64,000 nt of DNA. Source: Achromobacter spanius. Lineage in GTDB: Bacteria; Pseudomonadota; Gammaproteobacteria; Burkholderiales; Burkholderiaceae_B. The notes under the pieces were generated by a model that saw only the letters and a list, made by a program, of their open reading frames with translations, was not told the DNA's origin and made no database searches. Location of the stretch: the NCBI RefSeq assembly GCF_002812705.1, contig NZ_CP025030.1:4154001-4218000 (forward strand), in the 5' to 3' direction. The position numbers and the translations under genes are program-made. Below, piece after piece: positions 8,245 to 15,787 of this stretch (positions are counted from its first letter, which is position 1; every line of letters starts with the position of its first letter).

Positions 8245-9194
8245 GCCGTTGGAAACGTGTCGCCGCGTGGTTGGTCGCCGCCATGGCCGCATCCGGCGCG
8301 GCGCTGGGCGCGGCCGTCATTTACTTCGGTTTGTACGACGTCAGCGCCACCGGCCCGCACACGGTGCCGGTCCACGCACTGCTGGATGTGGCGCTGACGC
8401 GGTCGGTCAAGGTGCGCTCGGCCGACATCGATGTGCCCGACGACCTGGACAGCTCTACGCGCACCCAGCGTGGCGACGCCTTGTTTCGCGCGCATTGCGT
8501 GCAATGCCATGGCGCCCCCGGGCAGGCGCCGGAACCCTATGCGCTGGGCCTGAACCCCGCGCCCGCGTCCCTGGTAGGCAGCGCCCGCGAACGCCCCGCC
8601 GCCGAGATGTTCTGGATCACCCGCCACGGCGTCAAGATGACGGGCATGCCCGCCTGGCAGTACCGGCTGACAGACGAGCAGATCTGGGACGTGGTGGCTT
8701 TCATGCGGGTGCTGCCGACGTTGTCGCCCGAGGAATACCGCGACTTGGCGCAGCCGGCCACCGCCGCTTCCGGGGCATCTTCCGACGCATCTTCCGCCGC
8801 CTCTTCCGACGCCTCTTCCGCCGCATCTTCCCGCTCACCATCCGCGCCGGCAGCCGCGCCAAGCGCCCCCACTCCGCCGCCCACGCCCAGCGAGCCGCTG
8901 CGCGTGGGTGACGCCATGGCCGGACGCGACGCGCTACAGCAGTACCTGTGCGTGACCTGTCATGCCATTCCGGGCGTACCGGGCGCGCGCCACCACGTGG
9001 GGCCGTCGCTGGCGGGCATGGCGGATCGTTCGCGCATTGCGGGCGTACTGCCCAATACGCCCGACAACATGCGGCAATGGCTAATCGATCCCCAGCAAAT
9101 CAAGCCCGGTTCGGCCATGCCCGCCCTGGGGCTACGCGAGCAAGACGCGCGCGACATCGCCGCGTTCTTGCAGACGCTGTCGAACTTCGACTAG
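8241..9194 (+). CDS. Diheme cytochrome c, membrane-anchored
   Basis: This 317-residue protein has an N-terminal uncleaved anchor or signal (about 7-30), a first cytochrome c domain with CVQCH (86-90), a low-complexity Ser/Ala/Asp/Pro linker (about 175-220) and a second cytochrome c domain with CVTCH (237-241). Its ATG overlaps the previous gene's stop as ATGA, so the two cytochromes are coupled. The second domain repeats the LPNTPDNM...IKPGSAMPALG pattern of its neighbour. The pair is divergent from the caa3-type oxidase and plausibly supplies it with electrons. The linker is encoded by five in-frame 12-bp repeats. Confidence 0.9.
   Translation: MSRWKRVAAWLVAAMAASGAALGAAVIYFGLYDVSATGPHTVPVHALLDVALTRSVKVRSADIDVPDDLDSSTRTQRGDALFRAHCVQCHGAPGQAPEPYALGLNPAPASLVGSARERPAAEMFWITRHGVKMTGMPAWQYRLTDEQIWDVVAFMRVLPTLSPEEYRDLAQPATAASGASSDASSAASSDASSAASSRSPSAPAAAPSAPTPPPTPSEPLRVGDAMAGRDALQQYLCVTCHAIPGVPGARHHVGPSLAGMADRSRIAGVLPNTPDNMRQWLIDPQQIKPGSAMPALGLREQDARDIAAFLQTLSNFD
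8775..8834 (+). repeat. Five in-frame 12-bp tandem repeats in the cytochrome linker
   Basis: Five units of the form gcMtcttccgMc run without interruption at 8775, 8787, 8799, 8811 and 8823. They encode an alternating ASSD/ASSA linker between the two heme domains of the diheme cytochrome. Because the unit length is a multiple of three, gain or loss of units changes linker length without breaking the frame. Confidence 0.9.
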
Positions 9195-9282
9195 GTAAGT
9201 TCCATCGCCTCTGGACCAGGCATGGGCCAGCGCCACCGGACTAGGCAGGTTCCTTCGCCCCCGACTAGGCTTGGGCCAGCGC
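9189..9282. repeat. Imperfect direct duplication at the apaH 3' end
   Basis: A segment of about 45 bp at 9189-9233 is repeated imperfectly at 9239-9282. Both copies begin GACTAGG and end GGGCCAGCGC. The second copy contains the apaH stop codon and last codons (LAQA), and the first begins at the stop of the diheme cytochrome. The duplication fills the whole gap between the two convergent genes. Confidence 0.75.
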
Positions 9283-10134
9283 ATCGACAGCGCTGGCCGG
9301 GAGCGCGTCCAGCCCCACTTGCAGCAGCTTCCGGTCGCCCAGCCGTAATGCCGTCAACACGCCGCCCGTCACACAGCCGGTGTCCAGGCAGGCCACGTCG
9401 CGGCGCACCACCAAACCCAGCGTGGCCCAATGCCCGAACAAGATGGGTGTATCCGCGCAGCGCCGTTCGGGCACGTCGAACCACGGCATGGTGCCTTGCG
9501 GCCAGTGGCCGGGCGTGGCGCGAGCCCCCAACGCCATGGCGCCATCGCGCGTGCACAGCCGCATGCGGGTAAAGGCATTCAGGATAAAGCGCAGCCGCTG
9601 CTCGTCATGCAGCTTGGGGCTCCAGGCGCGGGGCGAGCCGCCCTGCAAGGCGTGCATCGTCTTGCGCCAATGCTCGCCGCGAAGCGCGTGCTCGCCCTCT
9701 TCCGCCAAGGATTTGGCGGTGGCGACATCCCATTGGGGGTGGATGCCGGCATGCGCCAGCACGTGGCCGGCTTCGATGTGCATCAACGGGCGCTTGCGCA
9801 GCCAGTCCAGAAGCTCGTCCAGGTCGGGCGCGTTGAAGAGATCGCCAAGCGTGTCGCGCCTGCCCGGGCGCACACTACCCGCCGCGATTGCCAACGCCCG
9901 CAGATCGTGATTACCCAGCACCACGGTTGCGCGCTCACCCAGCCCCTTGACGCGGCGCAGCGTCGCGGCGGACGCGGGCCCCCGGTTGATCAGGTCGCCC
10001 ACGAACCACAGGCGGCATTCGGGTTCGTCCGAGATCTCGGGGCGGGCCAGCAGCGCGTCCAGGAAATCCACGCAACCATGCACGTCGCCAATCGCCCAGA
10101 TTGACGGGATGCCCGGTATTGGCTGCTGATCCAT
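9265..10134 (-). CDS. apaH: Bis(5'-nucleosyl)-tetraphosphatase, symmetrical (ApaH)
   Basis: This 289-residue metallophosphoesterase hydrolyses Ap4A to two ADP in the cytoplasm and can also remove Np4 caps from RNA. The metal-binding motifs are all present near the N-terminus: AIGDVHGC, FVGDLINRGP and VLGNHD, followed by HAGIHPQW and the C-terminal HWATLG segment. Length matches the family (about 270-285). It lies upstream of nothing coupled; the next gene on the same strand, a small DUF1488-like protein, ends 21 bases before its start, so they may be co-transcribed. Confidence 0.95.
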   Translation of the reverse strand: MDQQPIPGIPSIWAIGDVHGCVDFLDALLARPEISDEPECRLWFVGDLINRGPASAATLRRVKGLGERATVVLGNHDLRALAIAAGSVRPGRRDTLGDLFNAPDLDELLDWLRKRPLMHIEAGHVLAHAGIHPQWDVATAKSLAEEGEHALRGEHWRKTMHALQGGSPRAWSPKLHDEQRLRFILNAFTRMRLCTRDGAMALGARATPGHWPQGTMPWFDVPERRCADTPILFGHWATLGLVVRRDVACLDTGCVTGGVLTALRLGDRKLLQVGLDALPASAVDALAQA

Positions 10135-10155
10135 GGTGTCCCCACTCCTTGCTTC

Positions 10156-10413
10156 CTAGGCGAAATCGCCCTCGCCCAGCATGATGGGGCCATCCGCGGG
10201 CACCCATTGCGCGCGGTGCGCGGCGTCTTGCAACGCCTCGGCTGCGCTTTCAAATGCGCGCAACAGTTCGGTAGCCGAGTCGTCCGACGCGCCGAAGCGC
10301 CGCCGCAAAACATCGCCCGAAATCTCGAATTGGCGCGTGACGCCGGCGGTTTCCATCTGGAAGACGATGGCATCGCCTTGCGCGTGGGCATCGGTGGCTT
10401 TGGTGAACTTCAT
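10156..10413 (-). CDS. Small conserved-looking protein, DUF1488-like
   Basis: This 85-residue soluble protein has a strand-rich start (AIVFQMETAGVTRQFEISGDVLRRRFG) and a helical C-terminus (TELLRAFESAAEALQDAAHRA). The pattern of a short beta sheet followed by 'IS...L...FG' and an amphipathic helix resembles DUF1488, whose function is unknown; this assignment is tentative. A good GGAGGAAT ribosome site precedes the ATG at 10413. It sits between the uracil-DNA glycosylase gene and apaH on the same strand with short gaps, so the three may form one transcript. Confidence 0.75.
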   Translation of the reverse strand: MKFTKATDAHAQGDAIVFQMETAGVTRQFEISGDVLRRRFGASDDSATELLRAFESAAEALQDAAHRAQWVPADGPIMLGEGDFA

Positions 10414-10431
10414 GGTGATTCCTCCTGTTGC

Positions 10432-11076
10432 TTAAGGGTTTGCGTCGGGCCTGTCGGCCAGGCGCCGGGCGCGCGCCAAGGCCTGCACAATGGCCTGGAA
10501 CGCGGCATCGCGGCTTTCATGGCTGGGGCTGCGCAACGCGAACGACGGATGAAACGTGGCCAGCACGCGGCTATCGCCCCGCTTGAGCACCTTGCCCATC
10601 GCCGCCTTCAATGTCTGTTTGGCGTCTTGCATGACGGCTCCCAGGGCGGTCGCGCCCAGCGCCACGATGACGCGCGGGCCAACGTCGTCCAACTCCTGGT
10701 CCAGCCAGTACGAGCATGCCCGTATCTCTACCTGCGCCGGCGATTTGTGCATGCGCCGCTTGCCACGAAGCTGCCACTTGAAGTGCTTCACGGCGTTGGT
10801 CACATACACGTCGCGGCGGTCCACGCCCGCCTGGGCCAGCGCCTTGTCCAGCAGCGCCCCGGCCGGCCCCACGAAAGGCAGGCCGGCCAGATCTTCTTTG
10901 TCGCCGGGCTGTTCCCCCACCAGCATGATGGTGGCTCGCCGCCCGCCCTCGCCCCCCACCGCCTGCGTGGCGTTGCGCCACAAGCCGCAACGTCGGCAGT
11001 CGTCCAGGGAGGCCGGCCGCTGGTCCGGGTTGATGTCCCCGTCACGGCCGTCCGCGGGCTTGGAGGCGGCGCTCAT
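10432..11076 (-). CDS. UdgX-type uracil-DNA glycosylase
   Basis: This 214-residue protein is a uracil-DNA glycosylase of the Fe-S (family 4-like) superfamily. Motif A is GEQPGD (54-59), N-terminal cysteines C27 and C30 fit cluster ligands, and the C-terminal TFHPSFALR is motif B. The segment KRRMH (106-110) inside a loop after NAVKHFKW is the hallmark of UdgX, in which the histidine of KRRIH forms a covalent bond with the uracil site in DNA; H110 is the matching residue. Methionine replaces the usual isoleucine. The ATG at 11076 is preferred over 11193 because homology starts near it. It sits close to a double ligase repair cluster. Confidence 0.88.
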   Translation of the reverse strand: MSAASKPADGRDGDINPDQRPASLDDCRRCGLWRNATQAVGGEGGRRATIMLVGEQPGDKEDLAGLPFVGPAGALLDKALAQAGVDRRDVYVTNAVKHFKWQLRGKRRMHKSPAQVEIRACSYWLDQELDDVGPRVIVALGATALGAVMQDAKQTLKAAMGKVLKRGDSRVLATFHPSFALRSPSHESRDAAFQAIVQALARARRLADRPDANP

Positions 11077-11086
11077 GGTGCACCGG

Positions 11087-11992
11087 CTATTCCCGGCCGC
11101 CGCCGATGGCGGTGTTGCCGGGCTGCGGCGTGCCGGAGCCCTTGCCGGCGACCCGAATCCGGTTGTCCACGTCCTGCACGCCCGCGCAGGCATCGGTGCA
11201 GTCTTCGATGCGGTGCTTGGTGTGGCGGTCGGGCGCGGTGCCTTCCAGCGTTACCCGGCCGTCGGCCACGCTGACCGATACGTCGCTCACGTCCAGGCCA
11301 CTGTGCGCCAGGTATTCGCAGACGTTTTCACGCACGCGCTCGTCAGACCGCGTATAGCCCTTGGGGTCTGTGCGCAACGACCCGCGGTCGCGCCACGCGG
11401 TAGGCCCACGGTTGTAGCCGCCGCGTTCCGCCGTTTCGAATGACATGCCGGTTTCGTCGCCCCAGCGTGGGCGGTCGCCGTAGTAGCCGCCTTCTTCATC
11501 GCCGTAGGAGGTGGGGCCGGAATAGGACGGGTTGCGCGAGCCGTAGACTTGCTCGCGCTGGTAGGACGGGTCTTCGTTGCGAAAACCGCCATAGCTGCTT
11601 TGGCCAGGGTCGGCACTGCGGCTGCGCACGTCACCCCGCGTTTCCCGCGTGCCGGGCGCGCGGCGGGTGTCTTCGCCTTGCCGCATGCCTGATGCGCGAC
11701 GGGTTCCTTCCCCTTGGTAGCCGAAGGACGGAGCGGGATCGTGCCAGGGTTCCTGACCACCCATGCCGCGGGCCTGGCGCCGTTCAAAATCAGCATCGCG
11801 ATAGGAGGAATTCTGATTGGGGTCGCGGTAGGGGTCCCGGTAGGGGTCGCGATGGGATTCGCGATACGGGTCGCCCCCGGCGCGTCCGCGTTGATGGGCC
11901 TGCCGATGCGGATCGCCCCGTCCGGCGTCACCACCGGGGTCACGTTCAAAGTCGTCGTCGTAGCGGGGGGAGTACCTGGGGTCACGGTTCAT
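11087..11992 (-). CDS. BON domain-containing protein with long disordered N-terminus
   Basis: This 301-residue protein is mostly low complexity: residues 1-215 are rich in Arg, Asp, Gly, Tyr and Ser, including a run of DPYR repeats encoded by 12-bp units at 11819-11866. The C-terminal part (about 225-285) is a BON domain (DERVRENVCEYLAHSGLDV, VSVADGRVTLEGTAPD, HRIEDCTDACAGVQDVDNRI). BON domains bind phospholipid or other envelope components, but there is no signal peptide here. A strong AGGAGA site precedes the ATG at 11992. It ends 10 bases before the UdgX gene start, so the two are probably co-transcribed. Confidence 0.85.
   Translation of the reverse strand: MNRDPRYSPRYDDDFERDPGGDAGRGDPHRQAHQRGRAGGDPYRESHRDPYRDPYRDPNQNSSYRDADFERRQARGMGGQEPWHDPAPSFGYQGEGTRRASGMRQGEDTRRAPGTRETRGDVRSRSADPGQSSYGGFRNEDPSYQREQVYGSRNPSYSGPTSYGDEEGGYYGDRPRWGDETGMSFETAERGGYNRGPTAWRDRGSLRTDPKGYTRSDERVRENVCEYLAHSGLDVSDVSVSVADGRVTLEGTAPDRHTKHRIEDCTDACAGVQDVDNRIRVAGKGSGTPQPGNTAIGGGRE
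11819..11866. repeat. Four 12-bp in-frame repeats encoding DPYR-like units
   Basis: Four adjacent 12-base units (11819, 11831, 11843, 11855) with consensus gggtcNcgRtag encode the repeated D-P/S-Y/H-R motif in the disordered arm of the BON protein on the minus strand. The unit keeps the reading frame. Confidence 0.8.
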
Positions 11993-12198
11993 TGCGAGTC
12001 TCCTGTGTAGAGCGGACCTGCCTCGCACGAACCGGTGATGGCCCGTGCGGGCGCCTGCCGGATACGCAGCAAGTCGTGTGCCGCCGCTGTGGCCCGGGCG
12101 ATGGGCGTGATGGATGCGCGTGCGGAAGACAAAGTCCGGCACTTCTTACAACGGCGGTAATAAGTGCCGGGTTGCAAGAGGGTGCGCCGCCGTGGAAT
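11993..12198. other. Non-coding spacer with a 14-bp-arm inverted repeat
   Basis: No convincing gene is seen here. The one clear structure is an inverted repeat with arms CCGGCACTTCTTAC (12136-12149) and GTAATAAGTGCCGG (12157-12170), which match at 13 of 14 positions around a 7-base loop. It has no T-run, so an operator or promoter-proximal structure is as likely as a terminator. It lies upstream of the BON gene and next to the first palindromic repeat element. Confidence 0.6.
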
Positions 12199-12380
12199 CG
12201 TAGGATGGGTGGAGCGCGGCAGAGTGCCAAAAAGGACAAAGCTGCGATTCGCGCGAAACCCATCAAGCGGCGCCCCAATTCTTCTGCAGCCTAGCCACAT
12301 AGCCACCGCTGCATGATGGGTTCCGCGCGATCGGCGTTGGAATCCTGGGCACGACGGTGCCGCGCTGCACCCATCCTACG
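12199..12380. repeat. Palindromic repeat element, copy 1 (182 bp)
   Basis: The element begins CGTAGGATGGGT and ends with its exact complement ACCCATCCTACG. Inside, each half contains a further inverted match: GGGTGGAGCGCGG faces a central CGCGAAACCCATC, and GATGGGTTCCGCGCGA faces CCGCGCTGCACCCATC. The whole unit is therefore a nested double hairpin of REP/MITE style. Short open frames inside it are translations of the repeat and are not genes. Confidence 0.85.
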
Positions 12381-12399
12381 ATGCACGGTCGGCGCAATT

Positions 12400-12580
12400 C
12401 GTAGGATGGGTGGAGCGCGGCAAAGCAGCGAAAAGAACAACACTGCGATCCGCGCGAAACCCATCAAGCGGCGCCCCAATTCTTCTGCAGCCTAGCCACA
12501 TAGCCACCGCTGCATGATGGGTTCCGCGCGATCGGCGTTGGAGTCCTGGGCACGACCCTGCCGCGCTGCACCCATCCTAC
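12400..12580. repeat. Palindromic repeat element, copy 2 (181 bp)
   Basis: This second copy is nearly identical to the one ending 19 bases before it, with the same CGTAGGATGGGT start and ACCCATCCTAC end and the same central block around CAAGCGGCGCCCCAATTC. Its right terminal repeat contains the stop codon (TAG on the minus strand, 12577-12579) of the PdeM-like gene, so the element abuts and partly defines that gene's end. No transposase is present in the window. Confidence 0.85.
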
Positions 12581-13257
12581 CCGCCCAAGGTCACCGCGCT
12601 GCCTTCCACACAGGCCACCAGGGCGTGGCTATCTTCCACACTCACCGCGTAGCCGCCCGTGAACGCCGAAAACGCGGGCAAGACGGTAATGCCGGGGCGT
12701 AACCAGAACGCCGGCCAATCTCTCGGCACGCCGGGCAGCCGGGTTTTGGGGTGCACGTGTCCGGCGATGACGTGGCGGCCGTGCGGGTCAGGCTGCGGCA
12801 GATGGCGGAACACAAAGGGGCCGTCGACATAGGCTTCGCCCAGTTGCCGCATTCCCAACGCCGCCCCCTCCAGCGCGCGGTCGTGGTTGCCCGCCAGCAC
12901 CGCGACATCCAGGGCGGCATGGGCCTGCCGCCATGCTTCCCAATCTTCACGCCAGCCCGCTTGCGACATGGGGCCATGCAGCACGTCACCCACCACCCAT
13001 AGCTCGCGCGCACCGGTGTCGTGCACCAGTTGCGTGAGCCGGTCCAGGTCGGCCTGGGTGGCGCCGCGCGGCACGGCGATGCCTGCCTGCCGGAACACAT
13101 GGCTCTTGCCCAGATGCAGGTCGGCAATGACCAGCCGTGCGCGCGCCGGCCAATACAAGGCACGCTGGCCGAGCAGCAGTACGGCTTCACCCGCCAGGCG
13201 GATGGCCAGGGTGTCGTCATGCGCGCTGTCAGAAATTCCGTCACCCGATTCCGGCAT
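12577..13257 (-). CDS. pdeM: Ligase-associated DNA damage response endonuclease PdeM
   Basis: This 226-residue calcineurin-like metallophosphoesterase carries all metal motifs: IADLHLGK, VVGDVLHG, LAGNHD and IAGHVHPK. PdeM is the phosphoesterase of the four-gene ligase-associated repair cassette, thought to process DNA ends. It is the last gene of that cassette here: its start overlaps the end of the helicase gene by 17 bases. Its stop codon lies in the terminal inverted repeat of an adjacent palindromic element, so the last residues (TLGG) may have been changed by insertion of that element. Confidence 0.92.
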   Translation of the reverse strand: MPESGDGISDSAHDDTLAIRLAGEAVLLLGQRALYWPARARLVIADLHLGKSHVFRQAGIAVPRGATQADLDRLTQLVHDTGARELWVVGDVLHGPMSQAGWREDWEAWRQAHAALDVAVLAGNHDRALEGAALGMRQLGEAYVDGPFVFRHLPQPDPHGRHVIAGHVHPKTRLPGVPRDWPAFWLRPGITVLPAFSAFTGGYAVSVEDSHALVACVEGSAVTLGG

Positions 13258-15787
13258 AGCGCTTCTCCAGTTGCGCGGCGGCGCGCTTGACTCGAGCCTG
13301 CCAGCTTTCCGTGCTGAGCTGCCCGCGCAGGCTTTCGGTCCATAGCGGGAACGACAGGGGTGTCAGCGCGCGGGGTTGGCACAGGTCCAGCGCGCGCGAT
13401 TCGCAATCCTGCAATGCCGCCAGCAGGCGCGGGGCTTCCAATTGCTGTTCAAACACTTCGCGCTCGGCTTGCGCAAGCAGCAGGTGGTCGGGGTCGTAGC
13501 GGCGCAGCACGTCATACAGCAGGCCGCTGGACGCCTGCACCTGGCGCAGCGAACGGGCCGCCCTGCCCGGCAGCGACGGCGTCAACAAGCCCGCCACACG
13601 CGCAATTTCCCGGAATTGCCTGCGGGCAAGCTCCCCCAGGTTGACGCCGTCGCGCAGGTCAGCGGCCATGTTCTCGGGGCTGATCAGTTGGCGCAGCAGC
13701 GTGTCGTCCAGCTCAGCGGGTTCAGCCAACGTCAACATCAAGCCGTAATCATTGACCGTATAGGAAAAGGTATTGGCCTGAAGCCGGCCCCAGCGCAGCG
13801 CGACCATGGCGGCCATGCCTTCGTGGACGGCGCGGCCCGCGAACGGAAACAGGAACACGTGCATGCCCCGCCGCGTGGCGATGCGTTCGGCCAGCAGCCG
13901 ACCGGGCGCCGGCAGCGCACTGGCTTCGCGTTGAATGCGCAGCAAGGGTTCGACCGCGCGCATTTCCGGGTGGTCGCCGGGCTCGGCATACAGGCCCAGC
14001 ACTTCGCGCGCCAACTGCGTGGACAGCGGCATGCGCCCGCCCTGCCAGGTGGCCACCGGCCCATCGCCCCCCTTGGCCCGCCGCACATAGGCCGTCATGC
14101 CTTCCAGGCGCACCAGTTCCAAGGTGCGTCCGGCAAACTGGAAACGGTCGCCTGGCCGCAGCCGTGCCAGAAACCCTTCTTCGACCGAGCCCAGCCCGCC
14201 GCCGCGCAAGTACTTCACCGACACCGCGCCGTCCGCCGTGATAGTGCCGATGGACAAGCGATGCCGCAGCGCGATGCGGCGGTCGTGCACGCGGTAGCAG
14301 CCGTCTTCGTCTTTTTCAACGCGGCGGAATTCCGGATAGTTGGACAAGGCGCGGCCGCCCTGCACGATGAAATCCAGCACCGCCTGCCAGGTGGCCACGT
14401 CCAGCTCGGCATACGCATGGCTGCCGCGCACCTCGTCAAACAGCGCGTCGGCCTTGAAGCCGCCACCCAGCGCCAGCGTGACCGCGTGCTGCGCCAGCAC
14501 GTCCAGGCTGCCGCGCGGCGGGGGCCGCGATTCGATTTCGCCGCGCGCGATGGCCTGTCGCGCGGCGGCGTACTCGATCAGTTCCAGCGCCTGCGCGGGC
14601 ACGCACAGCGCATGGCCGGATTCGCCCGGACGGTGCTTGGCCCGCCCTGCCCGCTGCAACAGCCGCGCCACGCCCTTGGGGCTGCCCACCTGCAACACCT
14701 GGTCCACCGCCGGAAAGTCCACGCCCAGGTCCAGGCTGGAGGTCGCCACCACACAGCGAATACTGCCGTCGCGCAGGCCCTGTTCGGCGCGGTTGCGCAG
14801 CGCCGGGTCCAGCGAACCGTGGTGCAGCGCCAGCGTGGCCGGGTCTTCCGGCCAGATCGATTCCAGCGCGCGGTGCCAAAGCTCGGCCTGCGCGCGGGTG
14901 TTGGTGAACAGCAGGCTGGCGCGTACGTCGAACAGCCGCTTGTACACGCGCGGCAATTGAGACAAGCCCAGATGCCCGGCCCAGGGCAGCGCGCCGTTGC
15001 GCTCGGGCAGCAAGGTCGACAGCGTCACCTTGCGCGGCCGCGCGCCCGCCACCAATGCGCTCTGCGGCCGATGCGGCAGCAAGACATCGCGCGCTTCGTC
15101 CAGATTGCCCAAGGTGGCCGACAGGCCCCAGGTGCGCAAGGCGGGCGACAGGCGTCGCAGACGGGCCAGGCACAGTTGCAGCAACACGCCGCGCTTATTG
15201 CCCAGCAGTTCATGCCATTCATCCACCACCACCGCGCGCAGCGCCCGAAAGCGCGACGAGGCATCCGCGTACGACAAAAGCAGCGCCAGCGATTCCGGCG
15301 TAATGACCAGCACGTCGGCCTTGCCCTGGCGGGCCAGCCGTTTGTCGCGCGCGCTGGCGTCGCCCGTGCGCAGGGCCACGGTCCAGCCCAGGCCCAGTTC
15401 GCTTGCTGTCTGGGCCAAGGCGCGGGCGGTGTCGGTGGCCAGGGCGCGCAGCGGCGTCACCCAGAGCACCCGGGGGCCTTCGCCGGTTGTTGGCCTTGCC
15501 ACATCCGGGTTGGACAAGGCTTCCAACACTGGCCCACCGAAGGCCGCCAGCGTTTTGCCGCTGCCGGTTGGCGTGTGCAGCAAGCCGGATTCGCCCGCCA
15601 GATACCGTTGCCAGGTCTCGCGCTGAAACGCCGCCGCCCGCCAGCCGCGTGCCTTGAACCAGGCCGCCAGCGGCGCGTCCCAGCCGCGCGCGGGCGGGTT
15701 TGTCGCGGGCTTAGTCGCCGGCTCCATCGCGGGTTCGATGTCGGGCTCTGTCTCGGCTTCCATCGCAGATTTCCTTGCGATGCTCAT
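13241..15787 (-). CDS. Ligase-associated DNA damage response DEXH-box helicase (Lhr-type)
   Basis: This 848-residue superfamily 2 helicase has Walker A TPTGSGKT, Walker B DEWH (in VVDEWHELLGNKRG), motif III LSATLGN, and motif VI-like QRAGRAKHRPG, followed by Lhr-type winged-helix and C-terminal domains. Lhr proteins are 3'-to-5' helicases; this shorter form is the one linked to an ATP-dependent ligase, exonuclease and PdeM. The ATG at 15787 overlaps the ligase stop as ATGA. The first 35 residues include an acidic/Pro/Thr low-complexity run (EPAMEPATKPATNPP). A long antisense frame covering this gene is a high-GC artefact. Confidence 0.93.
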   Translation of the reverse strand: MSIARKSAMEAETEPDIEPAMEPATKPATNPPARGWDAPLAAWFKARGWRAAAFQRETWQRYLAGESGLLHTPTGSGKTLAAFGGPVLEALSNPDVARPTTGEGPRVLWVTPLRALATDTARALAQTASELGLGWTVALRTGDASARDKRLARQGKADVLVITPESLALLLSYADASSRFRALRAVVVDEWHELLGNKRGVLLQLCLARLRRLSPALRTWGLSATLGNLDEARDVLLPHRPQSALVAGARPRKVTLSTLLPERNGALPWAGHLGLSQLPRVYKRLFDVRASLLFTNTRAQAELWHRALESIWPEDPATLALHHGSLDPALRNRAEQGLRDGSIRCVVATSSLDLGVDFPAVDQVLQVGSPKGVARLLQRAGRAKHRPGESGHALCVPAQALELIEYAAARQAIARGEIESRPPPRGSLDVLAQHAVTLALGGGFKADALFDEVRGSHAYAELDVATWQAVLDFIVQGGRALSNYPEFRRVEKDEDGCYRVHDRRIALRHRLSIGTITADGAVSVKYLRGGGLGSVEEGFLARLRPGDRFQFAGRTLELVRLEGMTAYVRRAKGGDGPVATWQGGRMPLSTQLAREVLGLYAEPGDHPEMRAVEPLLRIQREASALPAPGRLLAERIATRRGMHVFLFPFAGRAVHEGMAAMVALRWGRLQANTFSYTVNDYGLMLTLAEPAELDDTLLRQLISPENMAADLRDGVNLGELARRQFREIARVAGLLTPSLPGRAARSLRQVQASSGLLYDVLRRYDPDHLLLAQAEREVFEQQLEAPRLLAALQDCESRALDLCQPRALTPLSFPLWTESLRGQLSTESWQARVKRAAAQLEKRYAGIG

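Noticed and set aside
12199-12580. Short duplicated open frames of about 60 codons.
   Set aside because: They are translations of the two palindromic repeat copies and lack ribosome sites.
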